64,000 nucleotides of DNA from Glycomyces artemisiae (GCF_003002955.1 NZ_PVTJ01000008.1:124001-188000); one strand, 5' to 3'; shown: positions 50,582 to 60,075, counted from the first letter of the stretch. Notes: generated by a model not told the origin, from the letters alone. Made by a program: numbers and translations.

Positions 50582-51934
50582 ATGACCAGTCCCTTCCCCG
50601 ACGGCTTCCTGTGGGGCGCCTCGACCGCCGCCTACCAGATCGAGGGCGCCGCCGCCGAGGGCGGCCGCGGGCCGTCCATCTGGGACACGTTCGCGGCGAC
50701 CCCCGGCAAGGTCAAGCACGGCGACACCGGCGACACCGCCTGCGACCACTACCACCGCTGGCGCGAGGACACCGCCATCGCCGCCGACCTGGGCCTGAAC
50801 GCCTACCGCCTCTCGGTGTCGTGGTCGCGCCTCCAGCCGTCCAGGCGCGGCGACCTCAACCCCGCGGCGGTCGCGTTCTACCGCGAGCTGCTGGCCGACC
50901 TGCGGGACAAGGGCATCCGCTCGGCGGTCACCCTCTACCACTGGGACCTCCCGCAGGTCCTCGAAGACGAGGGCGGCTGGCCCGAGCGCGCCACGGCCGA
51001 ACGCTTCGGCGACTACGCGGCCCGCACCGCGCGGGCCCTGGGAGACCTCGTCGACGAGTGGATCCCGGTCAACGAGGCGTGGTGCGCGGCGTTCCTCGGC
51101 TACCACGCCGGCGTCCACGCCCCGGGCCGCCAGGACCGGACCGCGGCGCTGCGCGCGGCCCACCACCTCAACCTCGCCCACGGCCTCGCCGTCGCGGCCC
51201 TCCGCGAGCACGCCCCCGCGGGGAAGATCGGCTCGGCGGTCATCATGACCGACATCGAGGCCGCCTCGGACCGGCCCGAGGACGTGCGCGCCGCGCGCCT
51301 CTCAGACGGCGGCGGCAACCGCCTGTTCCTCGACCCGCTGTTCCGCGGCGCCTACCCCGAGGACATGCTCGCCCACTTCGCGCCCACCGGCGCGTTCGAC
51401 GCGGTGCGGCCGGGGGACATGGAGACGATCGCCGCGCCCCTGGACTTCGTGGGCGTCAACCACTACCACCGGTTCGTCGTCGAGGCCGACCCCGACGACG
51501 CGCACCTGGGCAACCGCGCCCTGCCCCCGGCCAACCCGGTCACCGGGTTCGGCTGGGAGATCCACCCCGAGAGCCTGCGCCGGGTCCTGGCGCGCCTGTC
51601 CGACGAGTACACCGGCCTGCCGGTCTACATCACCGAGTCGGGCGCGTCCTTCGAGGACGCGGTGGCCGCCGACGGCTCGGTCGACGACGCCGACCGCGTC
51701 GCCTACCTGGAGGGGTACATGCGCGCGGCCGGGCGCGCGATCGAGCAGGGCGTGAACCTCCGCGGCTACTTCGTGTGGTCCCTGCTCGACAACTTCGAGT
51801 GGGCCGAGGGCTACTCGAAGCGCTTCGGGCTCGTCCGCGTCGACTACGACACGCAGCGGCGCACGCCCAAGCGCAGCGCCGAGTGGTACCGGGGCGTCAT
51901 CGCCTCCAACGGCGCGGCCCTCTACAGCGCGTAG
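50582..51934 (+). CDS. Cytoplasmic beta-glucosidase, GH1
   Basis: A 450-residue GH1 enzyme hydrolysing beta-glucosides such as cellobiose inside the cell. It starts FPDGFLWGASTAAYQIEGAA, the GH1 N-terminal signature. The acid/base Glu165 is in PVNEAW (the family usually reads NEP) and the nucleophile Glu352 in YITESGA. No signal peptide is present. AAGGAG precedes ATG 50582, 14 nt after the permease. It completes the ROK-controlled uptake operon. Confidence 0.95.
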   Translation: MTSPFPDGFLWGASTAAYQIEGAAAEGGRGPSIWDTFAATPGKVKHGDTGDTACDHYHRWREDTAIAADLGLNAYRLSVSWSRLQPSRRGDLNPAAVAFYRELLADLRDKGIRSAVTLYHWDLPQVLEDEGGWPERATAERFGDYAARTARALGDLVDEWIPVNEAWCAAFLGYHAGVHAPGRQDRTAALRAAHHLNLAHGLAVAALREHAPAGKIGSAVIMTDIEAASDRPEDVRAARLSDGGGNRLFLDPLFRGAYPEDMLAHFAPTGAFDAVRPGDMETIAAPLDFVGVNHYHRFVVEADPDDAHLGNRALPPANPVTGFGWEIHPESLRRVLARLSDEYTGLPVYITESGASFEDAVAADGSVDDADRVAYLEGYMRAAGRAIEQGVNLRGYFVWSLLDNFEWAEGYSKRFGLVRVDYDTQRRTPKRSAEWYRGVIASNGAALYSA

Positions 51935-51938
51935 AACT

Positions 51939-51975
51939 CCCGGCCCGCGGCCCTTGCCGGGCGCCGCGGGCCGGG
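51939..51975. terminator. Bidirectional terminator between GH1 and truncated hemoglobin genes
   Basis: A perfect 13-bp stem (51939-51951 with 51963-51975) with an 11-nt loop lies between convergent genes. Confidence 0.82.
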
Positions 51976-51976
51976 C

Positions 51977-52429
51977 TCACGCCTCGGGCCCGTCCCAGCC
52001 CCACTTCGGCAGCGCCAGACCGGCCTCGACCGCCCCGGCGTCGTCGGGATGCGATCCCATCAGCGCGGTCGCCCACCGGAACCAGTCCCGCAGGGACGCC
52101 CGCAGCCGCGGGTCCGGCGGGAGGCCCGCGTCGTCCAGCGCCAGCGCGAAGCAGGCCTGGGCGGCCTCGTCGAGCTCGGGGTGCGCGCCGTTGCCCGAGT
52201 GCATGCGCAGCACGCCGCTGTGGTCGCCGAGGGCCCCGGTGTAGGCGGCGGGCCCGCCGAGCTGCTCGCCCCAGTACGCGGCCAGGCGCTCCAGGTGCTG
52301 GGGGTGCTGTCCGGGGTGGCTGAACGGGTGGGCGGTGAGCTCGTCCTGGAGGCACCGGCGGTGCCAGGCGCGGGCGAGCGCGAGCATGGCCGCGGCCCCG
52401 CCGGCGGCCTCGTACACGGTCCGGTCCAT
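51977..52429 (-). CDS. Group II truncated hemoglobin
   Basis: A 150-residue globin. The HPQHLERLAAYWGEQLGGPAAYTGALGDHSGVLRMH block matches the group II (trHbO) core, with the proximal His in LRMHSG. These proteins bind oxygen or detoxify NO and peroxides. ATG 52429 was chosen as the first start that gives an intact globin. The gene lies 38 nt downstream of the LacI gene on the same strand and may share its transcript, although no functional link is evident. Confidence 0.85.
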   Translation of the reverse strand: MDRTVYEAAGGAAAMLALARAWHRRCLQDELTAHPFSHPGQHPQHLERLAAYWGEQLGGPAAYTGALGDHSGVLRMHSGNGAHPELDEAAQACFALALDDAGLPPDPRLRASLRDWFRWATALMGSHPDDAGAVEAGLALPKWGWDGPEA

Positions 52430-52467
52430 GCCCCCAGCCTGCCACGGGGCACCGACATCCGAGGGCG

Positions 52468-53487
52468 CTACGGCGGGGGACCGGCGGTGCCCCGCTCGAT
52501 GAGCGCCACGTCCAGGGACACGGCCCGCTCGGGGCGCGGCCCGCCCGCGAGGCGGTCCATCATGAGCCGCACCGCTTCGGCGGCCTTCCCCGGCAGGTCC
52601 TGGGCCACCGTGGTCAGCTTCGGGGTCACCAGCGCGGCGAGGTCGGCGTTGTCGTATCCGACGACGGACACGTCCCGGGGCACCGACCTGCCTGCGGCCG
52701 CGAGCCCTTCGATGAGGCCGATCGCGAGGATGTCGGCGGTGGTGAACACCGCGGTCACATCGGGGCGCTCGGCGGCGAGGCGCCGCCCGTACGCGAAGCC
52801 GCCCGCGTGCGTGGTCTCCACTTCGGACACCAGGGCCGGGTCGAACGCGATCCCGTGCTCCTCCAGGACCTGCCGGTACCCCTCGAAGCGCTGGTGGACG
52901 ACGCCGGTGTCGGCGAACGCGGGACCGGCGAAGGCGATGCGCCGGTGCCCCAGGCCCGCGAGGTGCCGGGTGGCGAGGACGGCGCCGCCGAAGTCGTCGG
53001 AGCGGACCTCCATCGCGAGGGGGTTCGCCGAGTAGGAGTCCATGGCGACCATGGCGACGTCCCCGACGTCGGCGGCGTCGAGCCGGTCGATCTCGATGTC
53101 GTTGAAGCCCAGCAGGACCGCGCCGTCGAGGTTCCAGGACCGGAGGGCCTCGGTGATCTCGCCGCGGCGGGAGATCCCGCGGAGCATGAGGTGGTAGTCG
53201 AGGCGGCGCAGCTCGCGCTCCAGCATGCCGACGACCTCGACGGTGTGCGGGTCGATCGTCAGGCTCGACTCGCCGACGGCGGGCACGAGCAGGCCGACGA
53301 GCCGCGAGGACTTCGCGGCGAGGCTGCGCGCCGACGCCGAGGGGACGTACCCGCGGTCCTTGACGATGCGCATGATCCGCTCGCGCGTGGCCGCCGAGAC
53401 CCTCGCCTGCTTGCCGTTGACCACGTTGGACACGGTCATGAGGCTGACGCCGGCCTCCGCCGCGATGTCCTTCAGCGTGACGCCCAA
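52468..53487 (-). CDS. LacI-family repressor of the GH13/ABC operon
   Basis: A 339-residue LacI regulator. The helix-turn-helix lies at residues about 4-23 (LKDIAAEAGVSLMTVSNVVN), followed by a sugar-binding domain ending about residue 330. It is divergent from the GH13/ABC operon, whose promoter is followed by a LacI-type operator at 53571-53586. The probable inducer is an alpha-glucoside such as maltose or isomaltose. Confidence 0.93.
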   Translation of the reverse strand: MGVTLKDIAAEAGVSLMTVSNVVNGKQARVSAATRERIMRIVKDRGYVPSASARSLAAKSSRLVGLLVPAVGESSLTIDPHTVEVVGMLERELRRLDYHLMLRGISRRGEITEALRSWNLDGAVLLGFNDIEIDRLDAADVGDVAMVAMDSYSANPLAMEVRSDDFGGAVLATRHLAGLGHRRIAFAGPAFADTGVVHQRFEGYRQVLEEHGIAFDPALVSEVETTHAGGFAYGRRLAAERPDVTAVFTTADILAIGLIEGLAAAGRSVPRDVSVVGYDNADLAALVTPKLTTVAQDLPGKAAEAVRLMMDRLAGGPRPERAVSLDVALIERGTAGPPP

Positions 53488-53531
53488 GGGGGCTCCTCTC
53501 CATCGGGCGAGCGGTTACCGCACCCCCGCCG

Positions 53532-53561
53532 TTGACAAGTCTGACACCCGTCGTCTACGCT
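53532..53561 (+). promoter_or_regulatory. Promoter of the GH13/ABC operon
   Basis: TTGACA (53532-53537), 18-nt spacer, TACGCT (53556-53561): near-consensus. Transcription would start at about 53568. Confidence 0.75.
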
Positions 53562-53570
53562 ACCGACCAA

Positions 53571-53586
53571 GGTATAGCGCTAAACC
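53571..53586. promoter_or_regulatory. LacI-type operator of the GH13/ABC operon
   Basis: GGTATAGCGCTAAACC is symmetric at 7 of 8 base pairs with a perfect TAGCGCTA core. It sits right at the start site of the operon promoter, between the divergent lacI and GH13 genes. Confidence 0.72.
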
Positions 53587-53669
53587 TAGCATGTGCTGGG
53601 CTTCCACCGCGTACCGACCCCTGCCTTCAGTGCGCCCGAGCGCGCCCCGACGACCCGAACGGACCCACC

Positions 53670-55307
53670 TTGCACGAGTCGCAGCAGCCCGACGCCGCCC
53701 CCGAGTGGTGGCGCAACGCGGTGATCTACCAGGTCTACCCGCGCAGCTTCGCGGACGCCGACGGCGACGGCACCGGCGACCTCGCCGGGGTGCGCGAGCG
53801 CCTGCCCTACCTCGCCGCGCTCGGCGTCGACGCGCTCTGGTTCACCCCCTGGTACCGCTCGCCGCAGGCCGACGGCGGCTACGACGTCGCCGACTACCGC
53901 GAGATCGACCCCGCGTTCGGGACCCTCGCCGACGCCGAGGCCCTCATCGCCGCCGCCCTCGCGCTCGGCATCCGCACCATCGTCGACGTCGTCCCCAACC
54001 ACATCTCCGCGCAGCACCCCTGGTTCCAGGAGGCCCTGGCCGCGGCCCCCGGCGACCCGGCCCGCGACCGGTTCTGGTTCCGCGACGGCAAAGGCGAGCA
54101 CGGCGACGGCCTCCCCACCAACTGGGTCTCCAGCTTCGCGGGCGAGACCTGGACCCGCACGACCGGCCCCGACGGGACCCCCGGACAGTGGTACCTGCAC
54201 CTGTTCACCCCCGAGCAGCCCGACCTCAACTGGAACCACCCCGACGTCGCCGCCGAGCACGAGGCGGTCCTGCGGTTCTGGTACGACCGCGGCGTCGCGG
54301 GCGTGCGCATCGACTCGGCCGCGATGCTCGCCAAGGACCCCGACCTGCCCGACCTGGCCGAACACCACGGGCCCGGCGAGCACCCGCACAACGACCGCGA
54401 CGAGGTCCACGACGTCTACCGCCGCTGGCGCAAGATCGCCGACTCCTACGACGAGCCCCGCCTCCTCGTCGGCGAGGTCTGGCTTGAGGACACCGAGCGG
54501 TTCGTCCGCTACCTGCGCGACGACGAGATGCACACGGCCTTCAACTTCGACTTCATGTCCCGGCCCTGGGAGGCCGGCGCGATCCGCGACTCGATCGCGT
54601 CCACCTTCGCCGCCCACGCCGCCGTCACCGCGCCCCCGACCTGGGTCCTGTCCAACCACGACGTCACCCGCCCGGTCACCCGGTACGGCCGCGAGGACTC
54701 CTCGTTCTCCTTCGCCGCCAAGCGGTTCGGCACCCCCACCGACCTTGCGCTCGGCGCCCGCCGGGCCCGCGCCGCCGCCCTGCTCACCGCCGCCCTGCCC
54801 GGCGTCCTCTACATCTACCAGGGCGACGAACTCGGCCTCCCCGAAGTCGAGGACCTCCCCGAAGGCGCCCGCGAGGACCCCATGCACTTCCGCTCCGGCG
54901 GCGTCGACCCCGGCCGCGACGGCTGCCGCGTCCCCCTCCCGTGGACCCCCGACGGCCCCACCTACGGCTTCAACACCACCGGCACCCCCGCCTGGATGCC
55001 CCAGCCCGCCGGATGGGGCGCGCACGCCGCGGCCCTCCAGGAGGCCGACCCGGACTCCTTCCTGCACCTCTACCGCGCAGCGATCCGCCTGCGCCGCACC
55101 GAACCCGCCCTCCGGGGCCCGGACTTCGCCTGGGCCGACGCCGCACCCGGAGTCCTCGCCTTCACCAGAGGCGCCGACCTCCAATGCGTCGTCAACTTCG
55201 GCGACGACCCGATCGACCTGCCCGCCCACAAGGGAGTGCTGCTCGCCAGCGCCCCCCTCGGCGGCGACCGCCTGCCCGGCGACGCCGCCGCGTGGCTGCG
55301 GGTCTGA
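53670..55307 (+). CDS. Alpha-glucosidase, GH13 (oligo-1,6-glucosidase/maltase type)
   Basis: A 545-residue cytoplasmic enzyme hydrolysing alpha-glucosides. Conserved regions: DVVPNH, GVRIDSAAML (nucleophile Asp215), LVGEVW (acid/base Glu269) and LSNHDVTR (Asp331). The TTG start at 53670 was chosen because earlier in-frame codons run back through the operator and the -35 box, which are upstream of the transcription start. It heads the operon with three ABC genes, so it splits the imported sugar. The 100-nt 5' leader holds no other gene that can be supported. Confidence 0.92.
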   Translation: MHESQQPDAAPEWWRNAVIYQVYPRSFADADGDGTGDLAGVRERLPYLAALGVDALWFTPWYRSPQADGGYDVADYREIDPAFGTLADAEALIAAALALGIRTIVDVVPNHISAQHPWFQEALAAAPGDPARDRFWFRDGKGEHGDGLPTNWVSSFAGETWTRTTGPDGTPGQWYLHLFTPEQPDLNWNHPDVAAEHEAVLRFWYDRGVAGVRIDSAAMLAKDPDLPDLAEHHGPGEHPHNDRDEVHDVYRRWRKIADSYDEPRLLVGEVWLEDTERFVRYLRDDEMHTAFNFDFMSRPWEAGAIRDSIASTFAAHAAVTAPPTWVLSNHDVTRPVTRYGREDSSFSFAAKRFGTPTDLALGARRARAAALLTAALPGVLYIYQGDELGLPEVEDLPEGAREDPMHFRSGGVDPGRDGCRVPLPWTPDGPTYGFNTTGTPAWMPQPAGWGAHAAALQEADPDSFLHLYRAAIRLRRTEPALRGPDFAWADAAPGVLAFTRGADLQCVVNFGDDPIDLPAHKGVLLASAPLGGDRLPGDAAAWLRV

Positions 55308-55349
55308 GCCGAAACCCCTCCATCACAAAGGAACCGACAAGGAGCAATG

Positions 55350-56699
55350 ATGCTTACCTCTCGCACCGCCGCAGCCGTCACCGCGGCCGCCCTCACCGCC
55401 CTGGGCCTCGCGGCCTGCTCGGACGACGGCCCCGACGACGGCAAGACCCACATCACCGTCACCATCGACGCCGGGCTCGAACAGGCCGCCATCGACGCGT
55501 TCAACGCCCGCGTCGAGCAGTTCGAGGACGCCAACCCCGACATCGACGTGGAGACCCAGGAGTACACCTGGACCGCCGGGACCTTCACCGCGCAGCTCGC
55601 GGGCGGCACCCTCCCCGACGTGTTCTCCATCCCCTTCACCGACGGGCGCGGCCTCATCGAGCGCGGCCAGATCGCCGACATCTCCGCGTACACCGCCGAA
55701 CTGCCCTACCGCGACGCGTTCAACCCGAACATCGCCGCCGCGGGCGAGGACGCCGACGGGAACCTGTGGGCGATCCCGATCGCCGCCTACGGCCAAGGGC
55801 TCCACTACAACCGGACCCTCTTCGAGGCGGCCGGGCTCGACCCCGACGCCCCGCCGACCACCTGGGACGAGGTCCGCACCGCCGCCAAGGCCATCAGCGA
55901 CGCCACCGGCGAGGCCGGGTACGCGACGATGACCAACGGCAACACCGGCGGATGGATCCTCACCACCGTCGTCGACGCCCTCGGCGGGCGCACCGAGGAC
56001 GCCGGGACCGCCACCATCGACACCCCGCAGATGCGCGAGGCCCTCGCCCAGCTCCAGGCCATGCGCTGGGACGACGACTCCATGGGCGACACCCTCCAGT
56101 ACGACTGGGCGGGCATCAACCAGGACTTCGCCGCGGGCCGCATCGGCATGTACGTCTCCGGCGGCGGCAACTACGGGAACCTGTTCACCCAGAACGGCCT
56201 CAACCCCGACGACTACGGCCTCACCGTCCTCCCGCTCGCCGACGCGCCCGACGCCGGGGTCCTCGGCGGCGGCACCCTCGCCGCCGTCAGCCCCAACGCC
56301 GAGCCCGCCGAGCAGGAGGCCGCGGTCGCCTGGATCGACTTCTACTACATGGAGAAGCTCACCGACCAGGCCGCGGCCGTCGCCGACGCCGAGGTGAAGG
56401 CCGAGACCGGCCAGCCCGTCGGCGCCCCCGAGCTGCCCGTGTTCGACCAGGCCACCTACGACGAGCAGCAGTCCTGGATCGCCGAGTACGTGAACGTGCC
56501 CGTCGACCAGATGGCGCCCTACACCTCCCAGGTGTTCGCCCAGCCGCTCGTCAACGAGCCCGTGACCGCCACCCAGGAGGTCTACGCCGTCCTCGACACC
56601 GTCGTCCAGTCCGTCCTCACCGACGAGGGCGCCGACATCGACGCGCTCCTGGCGACCGCCCAGGCCGACGCCCAGGCCGCCATGGACGCCGCCGCGTAA
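55350..56699 (+). CDS. Sugar ABC transporter substrate-binding lipoprotein
   Basis: A 449-residue CUT1 lipoprotein with signal to about 21 and lipobox LGLAAC (Cys22). The WAIPIAAYGQGLHYNRTLFEAAGL hinge is typical of maltose-type binders. Of two consecutive ATGs, 55350 is better spaced from GGAG (5 nt) than 55347. It lies between the GH13 gene and two permeases, so it probably binds an alpha-glucoside. No ATPase is encoded nearby. Confidence 0.9.
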   Translation: MLTSRTAAAVTAAALTALGLAACSDDGPDDGKTHITVTIDAGLEQAAIDAFNARVEQFEDANPDIDVETQEYTWTAGTFTAQLAGGTLPDVFSIPFTDGRGLIERGQIADISAYTAELPYRDAFNPNIAAAGEDADGNLWAIPIAAYGQGLHYNRTLFEAAGLDPDAPPTTWDEVRTAAKAISDATGEAGYATMTNGNTGGWILTTVVDALGGRTEDAGTATIDTPQMREALAQLQAMRWDDDSMGDTLQYDWAGINQDFAAGRIGMYVSGGGNYGNLFTQNGLNPDDYGLTVLPLADAPDAGVLGGGTLAAVSPNAEPAEQEAAVAWIDFYYMEKLTDQAAAVADAEVKAETGQPVGAPELPVFDQATYDEQQSWIAEYVNVPVDQMAPYTSQVFAQPLVNEPVTATQEVYAVLDTVVQSVLTDEGADIDALLATAQADAQAAMDAAA

Positions 56700-56715
56700 C
56701 CCGAAGGCACCGAAC

Positions 56716-57699
56716 ATGACCACCACCGACATCCGCACCTCCGGCGCTTCCGGAGGCGGAGTCGCGGGACACCAGGCCGGGCCGCCCCGTGCGGCCCGGC
56801 CGGGCCGACCGCGCGCCCGCCTCGCCCGCGCCCGCTCCGGGCTCCACACGCTCGTCTTCCTGGCGCCCATGCTCATCGTCTTCGGGGTGTTCTCCTGGCT
56901 CCCCATCGGACGCGCCGTCGTCATGAGCTTCCAGCGCACCAACCTCGTCACCGACCCCGTCTTCGTCGGCTTCGCGAACTTCCAGCAGGTCTTCGCCGAC
57001 CCGCAGCTGTGGACCGCGATCCAGAACACCGGGTACTTCGCGCTGCTGGCCCTCCTCTTCGGCTACCCCGTGCCGCTGGTGGCCGCGGTCCTCATGAGCG
57101 AGGTCCGCAAGGCCCGCGGCCTGTTCTCGGCCCTCGCCTACCTGCCCGTGGTCGTCCCGCCCGTCGTGGCCGTCCTGCTGTGGAAGCTGTTCTACGACGC
57201 AGGCGAGGACGGCGTCTTCAACACCATCCTCGGCTGGTTCGGCCTCGGCCCCGTCGCCTGGCTCCAGGACGCCGACGTCGTCATGCCCTCCCTGGTCCTC
57301 GAAGCCACCTGGGCCGCCGCGGGCGGCACCGTCATCATCTACCTCGCCGCGCTCGTCGGCGTCGACCCGAGCCTCTACGAGGCCGCCGAGATCGACGGCG
57401 CGGGCGTGTGGCGCAAGCTCTGGCACATCACCCTCCCGCAGCTGCGCGGGGTCCTGCTCATCACGTTCATCCTCCAGATCATCGGCACCGCGCAGGTGTT
57501 CCTGGAGCCGTTCCTGTTCACCGACGGCGGCCCCGCCAACCGGACCCTGACGCTGCTGCTGCTCATCTACCGGTACGCGTTCACCAACTCCCTCGGCGGC
57601 GACTACGGCGCCGCGGCCGCGCTCAGCCTCATGCTCGCGGTGGTCCTCGCCGCGTTCTCCATGCTGTACTTCCGCCTCACCAGGAAATGGAGCAGCTGA
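56716..57699 (+). CDS. Sugar ABC transporter permease (MalF/UgpA type)
   Basis: A 327-residue CUT1 permease with a Gly/Pro/Arg-rich N-terminal tail and six membrane segments. The EAA loop is SLYEAAEIDGAGVWRKLWHITLPQL. Its stop shares one base with the next start (TGATG). Confidence 0.92.
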   Translation: MTTTDIRTSGASGGGVAGHQAGPPRAARPGRPRARLARARSGLHTLVFLAPMLIVFGVFSWLPIGRAVVMSFQRTNLVTDPVFVGFANFQQVFADPQLWTAIQNTGYFALLALLFGYPVPLVAAVLMSEVRKARGLFSALAYLPVVVPPVVAVLLWKLFYDAGEDGVFNTILGWFGLGPVAWLQDADVVMPSLVLEATWAAAGGTVIIYLAALVGVDPSLYEAAEIDGAGVWRKLWHITLPQLRGVLLITFILQIIGTAQVFLEPFLFTDGGPANRTLTLLLLIYRYAFTNSLGGDYGAAAALSLMLAVVLAAFSMLYFRLTRKWSS

Positions 57700-58592
57700 T
57701 GGCGGCCCAGACGACCACCGACCGGGGCCTGCTCGCCCCCACCGACCGCAAGCGCGCCAGCGTCCGCTGGTCCACCCGCCTCCTCCACGGCCTGCTCCTG
57801 GCGATCCTCGCCGTCGCCGGGCTCGGCCCGATGCTGTGGCTCGCCAAGGCCGCCGTCACCCCCACCCAGGACACGCTCCGCCACCCGATGGCCCTGTGGC
57901 CCAACGGCATCGACCTCGCCAACCTCGCCGAGGCCTGGACCCGCGTCGAGATCGACAAGTACTTCTTCAACACGATCGCGCTCGCCGCCGGGTCCTGGGC
58001 CGTGCAGCTCCTCGTCGCCGCCACCGGCGGCTACGCCCTCGCCGTCCTGCGCCCCCGCCTGGGCCGTTACCTCTCCGGCGCGGTCCTGGCGACCCTGTTC
58101 GTGCCCAGCGTGGTCCTCCTCGTCCCGCTGTACCTGACGATCCTCGACCCGCCCGTCGTGGGGACCTCGATGCTGAACACGTTCTGGGCCGTGTGGCTCC
58201 CCGCCGGGGCCAACGCCTTCAACGTCCTGCTCATGCAGCGGTTCTTCGCGAACCTCCCCAGGGAGGTCTTCGAAGCGGCCCGCGTGGACGGCGCCGGGCC
58301 CTACCGGCTGTTCTGGTCGATCGTGCTGCCCATGTCCCGCCCGGTCATCGGCGTCGTCTCGGTCTTCGCGGTCATCGCGTCCTGGAAGGACTTCCTGTGG
58401 CCGATGCTCGTCCTCCCCGACCCGGCCCTCCAACCGCTGTCGGTGCGCCTGCCCGCGCTCCAGCAGTTCGTGGAGCTCGACGTGTTCCTCGCGGCGCTGG
58501 CGATCTCCTCGCTCATCCCGATCGCGCTGTTCCTGGTGTTCCAGCGCCTGTTCCTGTCCAGCGCCGGGCTCGGCGGCGCCGTCAAGGGCTGA
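57699..58592 (+). CDS. Sugar ABC transporter permease (MalG type)
   Basis: A 297-residue CUT1 permease. The EAA loop reads EVFEAARVDGAGPYRLFWSIVLPMS. Unlike the MalG-type permease at 49503 it has no large extracytoplasmic insertion. The ATG 57699 overlaps the previous gene's stop. A terminator follows. Confidence 0.92.
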   Translation: MAAQTTTDRGLLAPTDRKRASVRWSTRLLHGLLLAILAVAGLGPMLWLAKAAVTPTQDTLRHPMALWPNGIDLANLAEAWTRVEIDKYFFNTIALAAGSWAVQLLVAATGGYALAVLRPRLGRYLSGAVLATLFVPSVVLLVPLYLTILDPPVVGTSMLNTFWAVWLPAGANAFNVLLMQRFFANLPREVFEAARVDGAGPYRLFWSIVLPMSRPVIGVVSVFAVIASWKDFLWPMLVLPDPALQPLSVRLPALQQFVELDVFLAALAISSLIPIALFLVFQRLFLSSAGLGGAVKG

Positions 58593-58596
58593 GGCG

Positions 58597-58620
58597 GGGG
58601 CGGGGGAGGAGCCCCGCCCC
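58597..58620 (+). terminator. Terminator of the GH13/ABC operon
   Basis: GGGGCGGGG (58597-58605) pairs perfectly with CCCCGCCCC (58612-58620) around a 6-nt loop, 5 nt past the stop. Confidence 0.75.
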
Positions 58621-58645
58621 TGTTCGGCATGTCCCGCTTGCCCTA

Positions 58646-58704
58646 TTGACAATGGTCTATCCCGATGCTAAAAAGACAGGAATATTTAGAGAGAGCGCTC
58701 TCTC
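58646..58704 (+). promoter_or_regulatory. Promoter and perfect palindromic operator of the GH16 gene
   Basis: TTGACA (58646-58651) with a 17-nt spacer to TAAAAA (58669-58674). A perfect 16-bp palindrome GAGAGAGCGCTCTCTC lies at 58689-58704, near the start site. The AGCGCT core is typical of LacI-family operators such as those of CebR-type regulators. Confidence 0.68.
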
Positions 58705-58758
58705 AGCGTAGCCCCGCCGTGACGCGCGCTCTCCTCCACGGAACGAGAGGACGCCTCC

Positions 58759-60030
58759 GTGAGACCACCCCGAGTCCGCAGACCCATCCGCAGGGCCCTC
58801 GCGATCGCCACCGCCGTCGTCGCCGCGACCGCGGCCGCCACGGTCGGCATCGTCGCCGCGGGCGCCTCCGAGACCTACGAGCCCCAGATCCAAGAGCAGG
58901 TCTCGGCCCAGGCGCTGACCTGGAGCGACGAGTTCAACGCCGCCGCGGGCACCGCCCCGAACTCCTCGAAGTGGAACTTCGACACCGGAGGCGGCGGCTG
59001 GGGCAACAACGAGCACCAGTACTACACCAACTCGACGTCGAACGCCGCCCACGACGGCAACGGCAACATGGTCATCACCGCCCGCAAGGAGAACCCCGCG
59101 GGCTACCAGTGCTGGTACGGCACCTGCCAGTACACCTCGGCGCGACTGCTCACCCAGGGCAAGTTCACGCAGGCGTACGGCACCTTCGAGGCCCGCATCC
59201 AGATCCCGCGCGGCCAGGGCATCTGGCCCGCGTTCTGGATGCTCGGCGACGACATCGGCTCGGTCGGCTGGCCCCAGTCCGGCGAGATCGACGTCATGGA
59301 GAACGTCGGCTTCGAGCCGAACTCGGTGCACGGCACCATCCACGGCCCCGGCTACTCCGGCGGCGCCGGCCCCGGCGGCACCTACACGATCGGCGAGCCG
59401 TTCGCGAACGGCTTCCACACCTTCGCCGTCAACTGGACCCCGACCTCGATCTCCTGGTCGGTCGACGGCACCACCTACCAGACCAAGACCGCCGCGGACA
59501 TCGGCGGCAACGAATGGGTCTTCGACCACCCGTTCTTCCTGCTGCTCAACGTCGCCGTGGGCGGCAACTGGCCCGGCTACCCCGACGGCTCGACGCAGTT
59601 CCCGCAGACGATGAAGATCGACTACGTGCGCGTCTACTCCGGCGCGGCCTCCTCGGGCGGCGCGATCACCGGCCTGGCCGGGAAGTGCCTCGACGTGGAG
59701 GGCTCCGGGACCGCCGACGGCACCCCGGTGCAGCTGTACACCTGCAACGGCACCAACGCCCAGAAGTGGACCACCCCCGGCGACGGCACCCTCCGCGCGC
59801 TCGGCAAGTGCCTCGACGTCAAGGGCGGCGCCACCGGCGACGGGACCCCGGTCCAGCTGTGGACGTGCAACGGCACCGGCGCCCAGCAGTGGGCGTTCTC
59901 CACCGCGAACGACATCGTCAATCCACAGGCGAACAAATGCCTCGACGTCCCATGGGCGAACTCCGCCGACGGCACGAACCTCCAGATCGTGACGTGCAGC
60001 GGCAACGCCGCCCAGAAGTGGTTCCGCTGA
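58759..60030 (+). CDS. Secreted endo-beta-1,3-glucanase, GH16, with C-terminal ricin-type lectin
   Basis: A 423-residue secreted glucanase acting on beta-1,3 or mixed-linkage glucan. Signal peptide to about residue 38, GH16 domain about 50-294 with catalytic GEIDVMENVG (Glu176, Asp178, Glu181), then a ricin-B/CBM13 trefoil (about 298-423) with GKCLDV and QKW repeats. The lectin probably anchors the enzyme to polysaccharide. GTG 58759 follows GAGAGGA. The strong palindrome upstream suggests LacI-type repression, but no regulator gene is adjacent. Confidence 0.93.
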   Translation: MRPPRVRRPIRRALAIATAVVAATAAATVGIVAAGASETYEPQIQEQVSAQALTWSDEFNAAAGTAPNSSKWNFDTGGGGWGNNEHQYYTNSTSNAAHDGNGNMVITARKENPAGYQCWYGTCQYTSARLLTQGKFTQAYGTFEARIQIPRGQGIWPAFWMLGDDIGSVGWPQSGEIDVMENVGFEPNSVHGTIHGPGYSGGAGPGGTYTIGEPFANGFHTFAVNWTPTSISWSVDGTTYQTKTAADIGGNEWVFDHPFFLLLNVAVGGNWPGYPDGSTQFPQTMKIDYVRVYSGAASSGGAITGLAGKCLDVEGSGTADGTPVQLYTCNGTNAQKWTTPGDGTLRALGKCLDVKGGATGDGTPVQLWTCNGTGAQQWAFSTANDIVNPQANKCLDVPWANSADGTNLQIVTCSGNAAQKWFR

Positions 60031-60043
60031 CCTGACACGAGAA

Positions 60044-60075
60044 GGGCCGGAGGGGATCCGCGTTCCCTCCGGCCC
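60044..60075. terminator. Bidirectional terminator between GH16 and kdpC
   Basis: Perfect 11-bp arms (60044-60054 and 60065-60075) with a 10-nt loop between convergent genes. Confidence 0.82.

Noticed and set aside
51938..52444. A 508-residue protein from 53503 to 51977 on the minus strand
   Set aside because: Most of it is a shadow of the LacI gene; only its last 150 codons form a real gene, the truncated hemoglobin.
53532..53669. An N-terminal extension of the GH13 enzyme starting at TTG 53532
   Set aside because: That TTG is the first half of the TTGACA -35 box; the region carries the promoter and operator and is upstream of the predicted transcription start.
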